The notes beneath the pieces are model-generated. The model was not told where the DNA came from and did no database searches. It saw only the letters and a program-made list of their open reading frames with translations. Source: Propionibacteriaceae bacterium (GTDB lineage Bacteria; Actinomycetota; Actinomycetes; Propionibacteriales; Propionibacteriaceae). Taken from it: 14,163 nt of DNA. Where the stretch lies: positions 1-14,163 of the forward strand of contig JAITSW010000070.1 of the NCBI GenBank assembly GCA_031287505.1, written 5' to 3'. Shown piece after piece: positions 1-7,165 of the stretch. Made by a program: the position numbers and the translations under genes. Within the stretch, counting starts at the first letter, position 1. Every line of letters starts with the position of its first letter.

Positions 1-8
1 ATTCTAGG

Positions 9-36
9 AACGCCGGGCGTTGCGGCGCTTGCAACG
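9..36 (-). terminator. Possible hairpin terminator after the DedA gene
   Basis: Immediately 3' of the DedA stop codon (minus strand) are two overlapping inverted repeats: CGTTGC (18-23) with GCAACG (31-36), loop 7, and AACGCC (9-14) with GGCGTT (16-21). Only one can form at a time. There is no clear U-tract, so termination is an inference from position. Confidence 0.3.
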
Positions 37-759
37 TCATTCCGGGCTTGTCCCGCCCGCTTCTTTGGCGTTCCGCGCTGCGGCATTGCGACGCTTAGCC
101 AACAGGTACTCCACGACCATGGGCACCAGCGAGATCGCCACTATCAGCACCAGCGCCAACTCGATGTTCTCGTGGATGATCGGAATCGTCCCCAGGAAAA
201 ATCCCAAGACGGTGACGCCAGTTGCCCACAGGATGCCGCCGATGGCGCTAAAGCTGATGAAACGCGAGAAGCTCATCCGCCCGATACCGGCAATTAGGGT
301 GACGAACGTGCGCACGAAGGGAACAAAACGTGCCAAGATTAGCGCCCGGTTGCCGTACTTTTCGAAAAACTCGTGGGTCATGTCGACATAGCGCGGGTTG
401 AAGACCTTGCCCCAAAAACCCGTCCGCGGCTTAAAAATAGGTGGGCCGATCAAGACGCCGATCCAGTAGCCGGAGATATTCCCCAGAATTGCGGCAGCGG
501 TGAGCACCAGGCAGGTGATCGCCAAAACCCAGCCGCTGGCCAGCGTCCCAAATGAAATCGAGCCCAAGGCGACGAACATGCCGACGGTGAACAGCAGCGA
601 ATCTCCGGGCAAGATCGAGAAGAGGCCGCATTCGGCGAAGATGATGAATGCCACCCCCCACAGCGCCCAGTTGCCCAGGGAGTTGATTAGGAACTCCGGA
701 TCAAGCCAATCGAGAAATAGCGGGACGGTGAGGGGGAGTTGCGTGAAGGTGTCAATCAT
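37..759 (-). CDS. DedA-family integral membrane protein
   Basis: This is a 240-residue polytopic membrane protein of the DedA (SNARE-associated/VTT) family. Members studied elsewhere move undecaprenyl phosphate or phospholipids across the cytoplasmic membrane and support envelope homeostasis; the substrate of this one is not shown by sequence. Visible hallmarks are the acidic residue E43, PGDSLLF with D53 (51-57), and the signature ARFVPFVRTF (143-152) followed by AGIGRM, with arginines R144 and R150 matching the essential arginines of E. coli DedA proteins. Hydrophobic stretches lie at about 31-65, 75-107, 150-190 and 196-218, and the C-terminus is basic and alanine-rich. The ATG at 759 is preceded by a weak GGGGA element. 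The gene is divergent from the Hsp90 gene with only 54 bp between the proposed starts, so the two promoters must lie very close together or overlap. Confidence 0.93.
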   Translation of the reverse strand: MIDTFTQLPLTVPLFLDWLDPEFLINSLGNWALWGVAFIIFAECGLFSILPGDSLLFTVGMFVALGSISFGTLASGWVLAITCLVLTAAAILGNISGYWIGVLIGPPIFKPRTGFWGKVFNPRYVDMTHEFFEKYGNRALILARFVPFVRTFVTLIAGIGRMSFSRFISFSAIGGILWATGVTVLGFFLGTIPIIHENIELALVLIVAISLVPMVVEYLLAKRRNAAARNAKEAGGTSPE

Positions 760-798
760 GTTGTCCCCAATTCAACACGAAAATGGCAGCCAACGCAC

Positions 799-814
799 TG
801 TTATCATTTTCCGG
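799..814 (+). promoter_or_regulatory. Extended -10 promoter, leaderless start of the Hsp90 gene
   Basis: TGT-TATCAT (799-807) is an extended -10 box. Six bases separate it from the GTG at 814, so the expected transcription start is the G of the start codon. No good -35 box and no Shine-Dalgarno sequence are seen. It is an inference, supported by the same spacing at two other genes in the window. Confidence 0.55.
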
Positions 815-2655
815 TGAGTGATGTGACGCCCGAGGCCAAGCCATTTCAGGTTGATTTGCGCGGGGTAGTCGACCTGCTGAGCCGACACATTTACTCTTCG
901 GAGAAAGTGTTTTTGCGCGAGGTTCTGCAAAACGGGGTAGATGCCATTACGGCGCGCCGCGAGAGTTTTGCCGCTGATGAGGAGCCAAGCCGGCCTTGGG
1001 GTATCCACATCGCGCCCATGAATGAGACCCGGAGGGAATTCGTTATAACGGACGAAGGTATCGGCTTAGACATCGACGAGGTTTCGGAACTGCTCGCCAC
1101 CGTTGGCCGCAGCTCGAAGCGCGACATCTTCGACATCCCGCGTTCCGACTATTTGGGCCAGTTCGGCATCGGCCTGCTGAGCTGTTTCATGGTTGCCGAA
1201 GACATCCGCATCATCTCCCGCAGCGCAAAGGGCGGCGCGGCGGTGGAGTGGATAGGCAACCAAAACGGAACCTTCACTGTCCGCGAGCTGGGCATTGAGA
1301 TGCCAATAGGGACGCAGCTCTTTTTGACCCCGAGGTTTGACACCGGCGAGTTCTTGGAGACGGCGATGGTCACACGTCTCGCTGGCGAATATGGCGAGTT
1401 TCTTCCCGTCCGGGTGGAAGTGGCCACGCCGAACGGCACCGAGATCATCAACAAAGAGGCCGTCTTTCTCCAAGACATCCCCGGCCACGTCGACGAGTTG
1501 GTCGCCTACTCCCAAGAGGTCATTGGCACCCGCCCGTTCGACATAATCGACATCTGCGCCCCGGGGACGAACACCCGCGGCAAGGCCTTTGTGCTGCCAT
1601 TCGCGCCGCCTCCCACCAGCCAACAGGCGACTCGCGTCTATTTGGGGCGGATGCTGCTTTCCAAGAACGCTCCCGAGATTTTGCCGCCCTGGGCGTTTTT
1701 CGTCCGAGCGGTGGTTAACTCCGCCGACCTGAGCCCGACGGCCAGCCGCGAAGCCATTGTGGAGGATTTTCGGCTCGAATACACCCGCACCCAGCTCGGC
1801 GATGCCATCCGGCGCTGGCTCATTGAGCTTACCGTCTCAGACGAGCATCGGCTCAGGGCGTTCTTGGCCATTCACGAGGTGTCGCTGAAGCAATTGGTTT
1901 TACACGACGACGAGTTGGCGCAGTTCATCACCAAGTGGCTGACCGTTGAGACCACTCTCGGGCGGATGCGAGTCGAGAGGCTGGTGGGCGAATACGAGAA
2001 TGTGCGTTTCACGCAGACGGTGGATGAATTCCGGCAGATCGCTTCGATTGCCCGCGAGGATGCGCCGATAGTCAATGGCGGTTATATCTATGACTCCGAG
2101 CTCGTGCAGCTGTTGCCTACCCTATTTGACCAGGTAACGGTCGAGCGGGTGGACGTGGTGGGCGAGCTGGACAGACTCGATCCGCCGCCTCTTGATGACC
2201 GCGCCGTGGTGGTCGCGCTCGAGAACCGGGCCGGCGAGGTGTTGAAGTCGCGTGAATGCCAAGCAGTGGTGCGCATCATGGAACAGCCCGATATGCCCGC
2301 CCTCTATGTCGCCGACCCAGAAGTGTTCCGGCACATCGACCGGGGTCGGGCTCGCGAGGCTGTTGGCGAAGGCCTGTGGAGCGATCTCCTAGGCAAGGTA
2401 GACGAATTCGCCAAGACGATAACTCCCGGCGGTGCCGACGAGGCGACCGCGCGCCTATGCCTGAACTGGGGCAACCCGGTGATCCGCACCCTGGCCAAGC
2501 TGGAAGATGAAACAGTCTTCTCACGCTGTGTCTCGCTGCTCTATGTGCAATCGCAGCTAGCCGGGCACCGCCCGCTGAGTTCGCCCGACCGTTCGCTTAT
2601 GACCACCGCCCTAGCGGATCTGATCGCCCTAAGCGTCGGCTTGGAGAAGCTGTAG
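814..2655 (+). CDS. Hsp90-family (HtpG-like) molecular chaperone, actinobacterial short type
   Basis: From the GTG at 814 this is 613 residues, an ATP-dependent cytosolic chaperone of the Hsp90 family. The N-terminal GHKL ATP-binding domain is intact: LREVLQNGVDAI with E36 and N40, DEGIG (80-84), and the lid motif GQFGIG (115-120). The middle domain carries YLGRMLLSKNAPEILP and PTASREAI with R312, matching the SRE arginine that senses ATP in Hsp90. The C-terminal third is weakly conserved and has no MEEVD-like tail. The frame is open further upstream to 739, but that would overlap the DedA start and add residues with no family resemblance; the conserved protein begins near PFQVDLRGVVDLL. The GTG at 814 has a -10 box just upstream and no ribosome site. 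The gene is convergent with a large TPR protein. It appears to be the divergent actinobacterial Hsp90 rather than classical HtpG, so no symbol is given. Confidence 0.92.
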   Translation: MSDVTPEAKPFQVDLRGVVDLLSRHIYSSEKVFLREVLQNGVDAITARRESFAADEEPSRPWGIHIAPMNETRREFVITDEGIGLDIDEVSELLATVGRSSKRDIFDIPRSDYLGQFGIGLLSCFMVAEDIRIISRSAKGGAAVEWIGNQNGTFTVRELGIEMPIGTQLFLTPRFDTGEFLETAMVTRLAGEYGEFLPVRVEVATPNGTEIINKEAVFLQDIPGHVDELVAYSQEVIGTRPFDIIDICAPGTNTRGKAFVLPFAPPPTSQQATRVYLGRMLLSKNAPEILPPWAFFVRAVVNSADLSPTASREAIVEDFRLEYTRTQLGDAIRRWLIELTVSDEHRLRAFLAIHEVSLKQLVLHDDELAQFITKWLTVETTLGRMRVERLVGEYENVRFTQTVDEFRQIASIAREDAPIVNGGYIYDSELVQLLPTLFDQVTVERVDVVGELDRLDPPPLDDRAVVVALENRAGEVLKSRECQAVVRIMEQPDMPALYVADPEVFRHIDRGRAREAVGEGLWSDLLGKVDEFAKTITPGGADEATARLCLNWGNPVIRTLAKLEDETVFSRCVSLLYVQSQLAGHRPLSSPDRSLMTTALADLIALSVGLEKL

Positions 2656-2709
2656 TCCCGCAGTGTCTTTGGCGCCTCATAAACCCCGATGAGGCGTTGG
2701 GCGGGATTA
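2653..2709. terminator. Nested inverted repeat between convergent genes (bidirectional terminator)
   Basis: CGCCTCAT (2673-2680) pairs with ATGAGGCG (2689-2696), with an 8-base loop. An outer arm, AGTCCCGC (2654-2661) with GCGGGATT (2701-2708), pairs with one G-T. The outer arms take in bases of both stop codons (TAG at 2653-2655 plus strand, TAA at 2707-2709 minus strand). U-tracts are poor, but the symmetry and convergent position fit a shared terminator. Confidence 0.55.
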
Positions 2710-5535
2710 GTCGTCTGCTAGCCGCCTGGCTTGGGCTGCCTGGGCGATTTGGCCGGTCTCTTCCAGGGCGTCCCCCAGGCGCAGGGCTATGGCTTTGCGC
2801 ATGTCTGCGGCAGGCTCCCCCGATTCTTCGGCCGTTTGCGCTTTTTCCAAGGCGCTGCTAAACAGCGGTATGGCATCTCCATGTCGGCTTTGCTCGTCAA
2901 TGAGAATTTGGCCGGCAAAGAATTCGGCTCGGGACGAGCCTGAGATGTCGCCGGCGTTTAGATAGCCGTCTGCGGCGTTCAAGAAAGTTCGGACGGCTTC
3001 GTCATAGCTGGAGAGTTGGGCTAGCGCGCGCGCCTTTGAGTCAACCAGGTCGGCAGCCTTCCATAGCGCGCCGCCACCGTCGCAGATTTGGATAGCCCGA
3101 TCCATGTCTTCCAAGCCGGAGGCATCTTGGGCTTTGGCTTTGGCGAGGCCTCGGGCTTCTAGGCCGCGGACGATGAGCGCGTTGGCATCTTCAAGCCCTT
3201 CAGCTAGGGCAACGGCCTGATTCAGAGCTTCCAGGGCATCCTCGGTCTCGTCGAATGCGCGAAGCAGATTGCCTTTGTTGATCAACTCGACGGCGGCTTG
3301 GCCGTTATCTTGCGCTTCCAAGTACAAATCGACCGAATCTGAATAGCAGCCTAACGCGAAACCATATTGCTCGTTGTTTTCATAGGCGCGCGCCAACCAT
3401 TCCAAGGTGTCAGCCCGGGCAGCTGCCGGAGCTTCGTTTTCGTTCTCAATGCGAAGCACCTCGGTGAAGACTTCGGCAGCCTCCATCGGATAGTCGGCGG
3501 CGATGAGCGCCCGCCCGTAGTCGAATTTCAAGCCGACGGTGGACGCCTCGAGTTGCTCGGCTTCGCGAAGTGCGTAGCGGTAACGCGACAGGGCTTCCTC
3601 AGGCCGTCCGCCCTTTAGGTAAAGCTGGCCGGCCAGGGCTGCCGAGCTAGCCGTGGAGCCGGCAAATCGCAGGGCGGCATTAATGGCGGTGGCTTCATCC
3701 GCGTCGCGCACTGCCGCGTCATAGTCGCCCAAGATGCCGTGTAACCGGGCTCGCATCCGCAGGGCCCCGGCTCGCCGCGATGGCGCCAACGCCTGCGCCA
3801 ACAAATCCTCCAGCGGCTCTTGCGCAGCAGTTGGGTCTTGATCCATCAGGTAGCCAGACAAGAACATCAAAGCAGATTGGCGTAGACTCGGTCGTTCGCC
3901 AGCGCCCGCGACAGACGATCTGAGTAGTTCGATTATTCTCTCTCCGTGGTCGTTTTCGGTATCGGAAGAGAGCGAGAAAGCTAGGCAGAACTGGACATCG
4001 GCGACCGTTGGCCCGCTCAGCCCGGCCAGGGACTCATACTCTGCTTCCAGTTGCGCCGACACCTCTGGCGTTGTGAGCCCGAAGAGCCCCAGCCCCAGCC
4101 GCTGCTCAACATCAGCTTGTAGGTTTTGGCCATCTTCGCGAAGTAAGGCAATGCGCTGGGGTAGGAGTTGCGTCGCCGACTCAATATTCTCGGCCTCAAC
4201 GAGAGAGGAAATTATGATCGATGATGCTTGCAGCCGCTGTGAGATATCGCCGTCAAACTCGCGAACGCGCCGAGCGGCAGCCACTGCCTCACTGGGCATC
4301 CCAGACGACGCGTAGTTCTCGGCCTGGGTGAGCCAGCCGGCGGCGTCTTGCGGCTCTGGAATGGCTGGCGGAGGTGCGGCTAGGAACGAATCGGAGTGGA
4401 TCGGGATGTCGTAATGCTCGTCAAGCACTGCCCGGGCCTGTTCGATCTTTTGGCTGATGTAGCTGTTGCCGTTGCGGGAATCAAACGCCGCCGCCAGTTT
4501 GCCGGCTGCTTGCCAAACCACCGGGGCTAGTTCGGCCACCGTCCAGGGTTGCGCCCGTTCCCCAAAGAGCCTGGCCAAGGTTGGAGTGTTTGCGCCGCGA
4601 ACCTGCTGCTCCCCATGGCCGGTGCGGATGACCGCTTCCAAGACCGATGCGATTGCGAGGAGCATTTTGAATTGCCCGTCCTCGTTTAGGGCATCGTGGG
4701 CAAGCCAAGAGACATGGCGCTCCACCATCGCGAGCCCGCGGGCCTCGTTGCCGGTGATGGCGCAAAAAACCATGTTCAATCCGACGATTTCAATGTTGTC
4801 GGCATTGGTGCGGGCTAAGCGGTAGCTGCGAACGTGCGCATTCTTCGCATCATCCAAACGTCCGGTGCGCAGCTTTGCCAGCAGGGTGCGTGCCAGAGCA
4901 TGCTCTGGCTCTTCGCCGCAGGAGAAGCCGCCTTCGACGATCTCGTCAACGAGTCGCAATGCCTGCTCCACCTCACCGACTTCCAGGGCAAATCCGGCCA
5001 TCTCGGAGCGTCCGCAAGCATCGCAGTGGCTATGCGAATCCTCCCCGGCAGCCAGCACCCGGGTGCGGAGTTCTTTTGCCTGGTCGATATTGCCGCTGCT
5101 CCAAGCATGCTGGAAGCGGGCCATAAGCACTCCGCTCATGCCCAGCGCCGCCTTGCGATAATGGGTCTCCATGTCGTCCAACATCGCCTCAATAGCAGAC
5201 GTTGGGAAGATTGGGGAAGAGTCAAGCGCGCCAACCATCCACTTGTATTGCCACATCAGATCGGCGGCGCCGTTGTTCACGTCGGCGGGGAATTTATGCG
5301 GATTAGCGTCGTGCTTGGCCAAACACCAGGCAAATGACGACATCATCGCGTCGTTATCGCCAGTGCGCGCCGCCGATGCGGTGAGCCGCATCCGCACCTG
5401 GTACTCCAGCTTGTCGTCCCCGAGTTCCTTGGCCAAACCCAAAGCCTGGTCAATCATGGCCCGTTCTTCCGGGCCCCAATAAGTCTCGTCGATGCGTTCT
5501 AGGAGATCTTTGATCTGACTCTTCACACTTGGCAC
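2707..5535 (-). CDS. Large tetratricopeptide repeat (TPR) protein paired with Hsp90
   Basis: This is a 942-residue soluble, acidic, alanine-rich helical protein with no signal peptide or membrane segment. The C-terminal part (about 590-935) is a run of roughly eight TPR-like helix pairs, recognisable as units such as GDYDAAVRDADEA, GRPEEALSRYRYAL, DETEDALEALNQAV and SSYDEAVRTFLNAA. The N-terminal half is also helical-repeat in character. At 168-206 it carries HSHCDACGR (C171, C174) and a third cysteine in GGFSCGEEPEHALA (C206), which could be a metal site. I recall a similar cysteine pattern in TPR proteins of other actinobacteria, but this is not verified. The start is a GTG at 5535 with a strong GGGAGGA site 7 bases upstream. 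TPR proteins are classical protein-protein scaffolds, and in eukaryotes they are Hsp90 co-chaperones. The neighbouring Hsp90 gene suggests a functional partner, though here the two genes are convergent and not an operon. The true function is unknown. Confidence 0.85.
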   Translation of the reverse strand: MPSVKSQIKDLLERIDETYWGPEERAMIDQALGLAKELGDDKLEYQVRMRLTASAARTGDNDAMMSSFAWCLAKHDANPHKFPADVNNGAADLMWQYKWMVGALDSSPIFPTSAIEAMLDDMETHYRKAALGMSGVLMARFQHAWSSGNIDQAKELRTRVLAAGEDSHSHCDACGRSEMAGFALEVGEVEQALRLVDEIVEGGFSCGEEPEHALARTLLAKLRTGRLDDAKNAHVRSYRLARTNADNIEIVGLNMVFCAITGNEARGLAMVERHVSWLAHDALNEDGQFKMLLAIASVLEAVIRTGHGEQQVRGANTPTLARLFGERAQPWTVAELAPVVWQAAGKLAAAFDSRNGNSYISQKIEQARAVLDEHYDIPIHSDSFLAAPPPAIPEPQDAAGWLTQAENYASSGMPSEAVAAARRVREFDGDISQRLQASSIIISSLVEAENIESATQLLPQRIALLREDGQNLQADVEQRLGLGLFGLTTPEVSAQLEAEYESLAGLSGPTVADVQFCLAFSLSSDTENDHGERIIELLRSSVAGAGERPSLRQSALMFLSGYLMDQDPTAAQEPLEDLLAQALAPSRRAGALRMRARLHGILGDYDAAVRDADEATAINAALRFAGSTASSAALAGQLYLKGGRPEEALSRYRYALREAEQLEASTVGLKFDYGRALIAADYPMEAAEVFTEVLRIENENEAPAAARADTLEWLARAYENNEQYGFALGCYSDSVDLYLEAQDNGQAAVELINKGNLLRAFDETEDALEALNQAVALAEGLEDANALIVRGLEARGLAKAKAQDASGLEDMDRAIQICDGGGALWKAADLVDSKARALAQLSSYDEAVRTFLNAADGYLNAGDISGSSRAEFFAGQILIDEQSRHGDAIPLFSSALEKAQTAEESGEPAADMRKAIALRLGDALEETGQIAQAAQARRLADD

Positions 5536-5542
5536 AGTGGCT

Positions 5543-5549
5543 TCCTCCC
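5543..5549 (-). promoter_or_regulatory. Strong Shine-Dalgarno site fixing the GTG start of the TPR gene
   Basis: On the minus strand GGGAGGA lies 7 bases before the GTG at 5535. It supports this start and contrasts with the leaderless plus-strand genes on either side. Confidence 0.7.
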
Positions 5550-5580
5550 GCTAATCCGGCTCCCGCCGGCACCTTGACCA

Positions 5581-5586
5581 ATCATA
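5581..5586 (-). promoter_or_regulatory. Candidate -10 box for the TPR gene
   Basis: TATGAT reads on the minus strand and would start transcription near 5574, giving a leader of about 39 nt that contains the ribosome site. No convincing -35 box is seen. Confidence 0.35.
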
Positions 5587-5628
5587 AACGAGTTGGTTCC
5601 CGGAGGTGCCCCTGTGCGCCCAACTTGT

Positions 5629-5665
5629 TCTCGGTTCCCGCCTCGACCTCTCGGTTCCCGCCTCG
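5629..5665. repeat. Two tandem copies of a 17-bp sequence, period 20
   Basis: TCTCGGTTCCCGCCTCG occurs at 5629-5645 and again at 5649-5665, separated by ACC. It lies in the non-coding spacer between the divergent TPR and methyltransferase genes, about 94-134 bp from the two proposed starts. It may be a local duplication or a paired protein-binding site. Confidence 0.7.
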
Positions 5666-5735
5666 CGTGGTCAGCGACGTCCCGGGCGCTTGACTCGCTT
5701 GGGCAAAGCTTGGTGACGTTGCGAAGAACCGTCGA

Positions 5736-5760
5736 ATGCGGCGTTCCCTATGCGGCGTTC
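5736..5760. repeat. Two direct copies of an 11-bp sequence, period 14
   Basis: ATGCGGCGTTC is found at 5736-5746 and 5750-5760, just upstream of the -10 box of the methyltransferase gene. The repeats cover the place where a -35 element would be. Confidence 0.6.
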
Positions 5761-5763
5761 GAT

Positions 5764-5779
5764 TGCTACCCTGTCTTAG
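5764..5779 (+). promoter_or_regulatory. Extended -10 promoter, leaderless start of the methyltransferase gene
   Basis: TGC-TACCCT (5764-5772) is an extended -10 box, six bases before the in-frame GTG at 5779. This is the same geometry as at the Hsp90 gene. No Shine-Dalgarno sequence precedes either GTG 5779 or ATG 5788. Confidence 0.5.
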
Positions 5780-6411
5780 TGGCATTGATGAGCGAGGATG
5801 AAGTTGCGGGGCTGGCATCGCCGGGAGTGGGTCCGCACCCACGGCCGTGGCCGGATGACCCGCGGCTTGACCCGGAGCTTTTGGGCAGCGGTGACCGTCG
5901 CAACGTCATCGACCAATATCGGTATTGGACAGTTGACGCCATTCGGGACGATCTCGACGCCAAACGCAACGCGCTGCATGTCGCCATCCAAAACTGGGAG
6001 CATGACTTCAACATCGGCTCCATCGTCCGCACCGCGAATGCCTTCAATGTGGCCGCCGTTCATATTATTGGCCGGCGACGTTGGAACCGCCGGGGCGCTA
6101 TGGTCACCGACCGTTACCTACACGTCATTCACCACCCCTGCGAATCTGACTTCATTGAGTGGCTCCACGAACATGGGATAGCGGCTGTCGCGGTAGACAA
6201 CCTCGAAGGTTCAACGCCGCTGGAGGCGAGCGAGCTGCCCGAAAACTGCTGCCTGGTTTTTGGCTCCGAGGGCCCAGGCCTCACCGACTCCTTGGTTGCC
6301 TCCTGCGATCAACTGGTGGCAATCACGCAATATGGCTCCACCCGTTCGATCAACGCCGGGGCGGCTGCCGCAATCACCATGTACCACTGGGCTGTTCGCT
6401 GGGCTCGCTGA
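5779..6411 (+). CDS. SpoU/TrmH-family RNA 2'-O-methyltransferase
   Basis: From GTG 5779 this is 210 residues, a normal length for a small SPOUT methyltransferase that transfers a methyl group from S-adenosylmethionine to the 2'-OH of a tRNA or rRNA ribose. The three SpoU motifs are present: DFNIGSIVRTANAF with N78 and the catalytic-type R84, LVFGSEGPGL (about 159-168), and STRSINAGAAAAI (187-199), which forms the knotted cofactor site. The N-terminal ~45 residues are proline-rich and poorly conserved. The frame stays open back to 5593, but the upstream part is repeat-bearing, low-similarity sequence and contains the proposed promoter, so it is not counted as coding. ATG 5788, three codons later, is the main alternative start. 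The RNA target cannot be deduced. It is followed after 63 bp by a membrane protein gene with its own -10 box. Confidence 0.9.
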   Translation: MALMSEDEVAGLASPGVGPHPRPWPDDPRLDPELLGSGDRRNVIDQYRYWTVDAIRDDLDAKRNALHVAIQNWEHDFNIGSIVRTANAFNVAAVHIIGRRRWNRRGAMVTDRYLHVIHHPCESDFIEWLHEHGIAAVAVDNLEGSTPLEASELPENCCLVFGSEGPGLTDSLVASCDQLVAITQYGSTRSINAGAAAAITMYHWAVRWAR

Positions 6412-6462
6412 CCTTTATCCGCACAGGCGGCCGAAGGGGGAGATGGGCTCAAGGCTGTTCGG

Positions 6463-6475
6463 TAAGATAACCCCG
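6463..6475 (+). promoter_or_regulatory. -10 box, leaderless start of the small membrane protein gene
   Basis: TAAGAT (6463-6468) lies six bases before the GTG at 6475, which would be the first transcribed base. No ribosome site and no good -35 are visible. This box lacks the TG extension. Confidence 0.5.
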
Positions 6476-6996
6476 TGGTCATGCAAGAACTTGGGGTGTA
6501 CTTCTTCCCGCAGAAGGTACAGGCCCGGTTGCGCTCAGAATACTTCGCCTTGGGGATGCGTGTCGCCACTACCTTGGTGATTTCCGGCGGCGTTGCCGCG
6601 GTGCTTTGGTTCGCCTTTCCCGATACTGGCCGCACGGCGGCTGTCACCGTCGCGTCGCTTGGCCTATTTTGGCTGGTTGTCTACGGCATCTGGTCGATGA
6701 TCCGAATCATGAGGGTGCGCGCCGACGGGCGTGTCGCCAACGGCTTGGCGCTGGGACTAAACCGCGATGGCGTCATGTTTGCCCAGCAGTGGCACTACTG
6801 GCAGCAAATTGGTTCGCTGGCGGTAAAGCCCGGAACGCTGGGCGCGTCTGAAAAGCTGATCCTAACTACGCGTGAGGCCAAGACTTCTTGGATTCCCCTG
6901 GACTACACCGATGCGAATATCGCCGTCCTGGAGCAATCCGTCCGGCTGTTTTCCGCCGGGCTGGCTTTTGTCGATCTTTCAAAACTCGACGTCTAG
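6475..6996 (+). CDS. Small two-helix membrane protein of unknown function
   Basis: This is a 173-residue protein I do not recognise as a named family. After a short N-terminus (VYFFPQKVQARLRSEY) it has two likely membrane helices at about 25-48 and 54-78, the second ending in a basic run (RIMRVRADGR). The C-terminal ~90 residues are soluble and look beta-rich, with GLNRDGVMFAQQWHYWQQI and LILTTREAKTSWIPLDY. That layout (two helices, then a PH-like beta domain) resembles YcxB-type proteins, but this is a resemblance in architecture only. The GTG at 6475 has a -10 box in the leaderless position; ATG 6481 is an alternative. It stands between the RNA methyltransferase and fba on the same strand, but there is no evidence that it works with either. 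Confidence 0.75.
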   Translation: MVMQELGVYFFPQKVQARLRSEYFALGMRVATTLVISGGVAAVLWFAFPDTGRTAAVTVASLGLFWLVVYGIWSMIRIMRVRADGRVANGLALGLNRDGVMFAQQWHYWQQIGSLAVKPGTLGASEKLILTTREAKTSWIPLDYTDANIAVLEQSVRLFSAGLAFVDLSKLDV

Positions 6997-7011
6997 CGCC
7001 CTGCGCGCCAA

Positions 7012-7027
7012 GGTGCTTGCCGGCACC
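7012..7027 (+). terminator. Small hairpin after the membrane protein gene
   Basis: GGTGC (7012-7016) and GCACC (7023-7027) enclose a 6-base loop, 16 bp after the stop codon. It has no U-tract, so it is a weak candidate terminator at best. Confidence 0.25.
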
Positions 7028-7086
7028 GCTGCCACCAGTCCGTAAAGCGGGGTTCTCCCGTCCACCAACTGAGGCTCAGAGTGCAT

Positions 7087-7137
7087 TATTGCCAAGCGAG
7101 TGGAAGAATAGAGGCAGTCGCGATGCGGCTGGCAATA
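7087..7137. repeat. 8-bp inverted repeat upstream of fba
   Basis: TATTGCCA (7087-7094) and TGGCAATA (7130-7137) form a perfect inverted pair whose centres are 43 bp apart, close to four helical turns. It ends 28 bp before the fba start. It could be a two-site operator or a long-range leader stem. No clear promoter for fba could be assigned in this region. Confidence 0.4.
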
Positions 7138-7165
7138 GACCGACAAACAATAATGAAAGGCCCGC

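Noticed and set aside
739..813. Upstream extension of the Hsp90 frame to an ATG at 739
   Set aside because: It overlaps the first codons of the divergent DedA gene, covers the proposed -10 box, and encodes residues unlike any Hsp90 N-terminus. GTG 814 is preferred.
1066..1623. Long minus-strand open frame inside the Hsp90 gene
   Set aside because: It lies fully inside a gene with clear family motifs. Its translation has no recognisable domain and fits a codon-bias shadow.
5593..5778. Upstream extension of the methyltransferase frame to 5593
   Set aside because: The stretch is arginine/serine-rich, contains tandem DNA repeats and the proposed promoter, and would add 62 residues outside the SPOUT fold.
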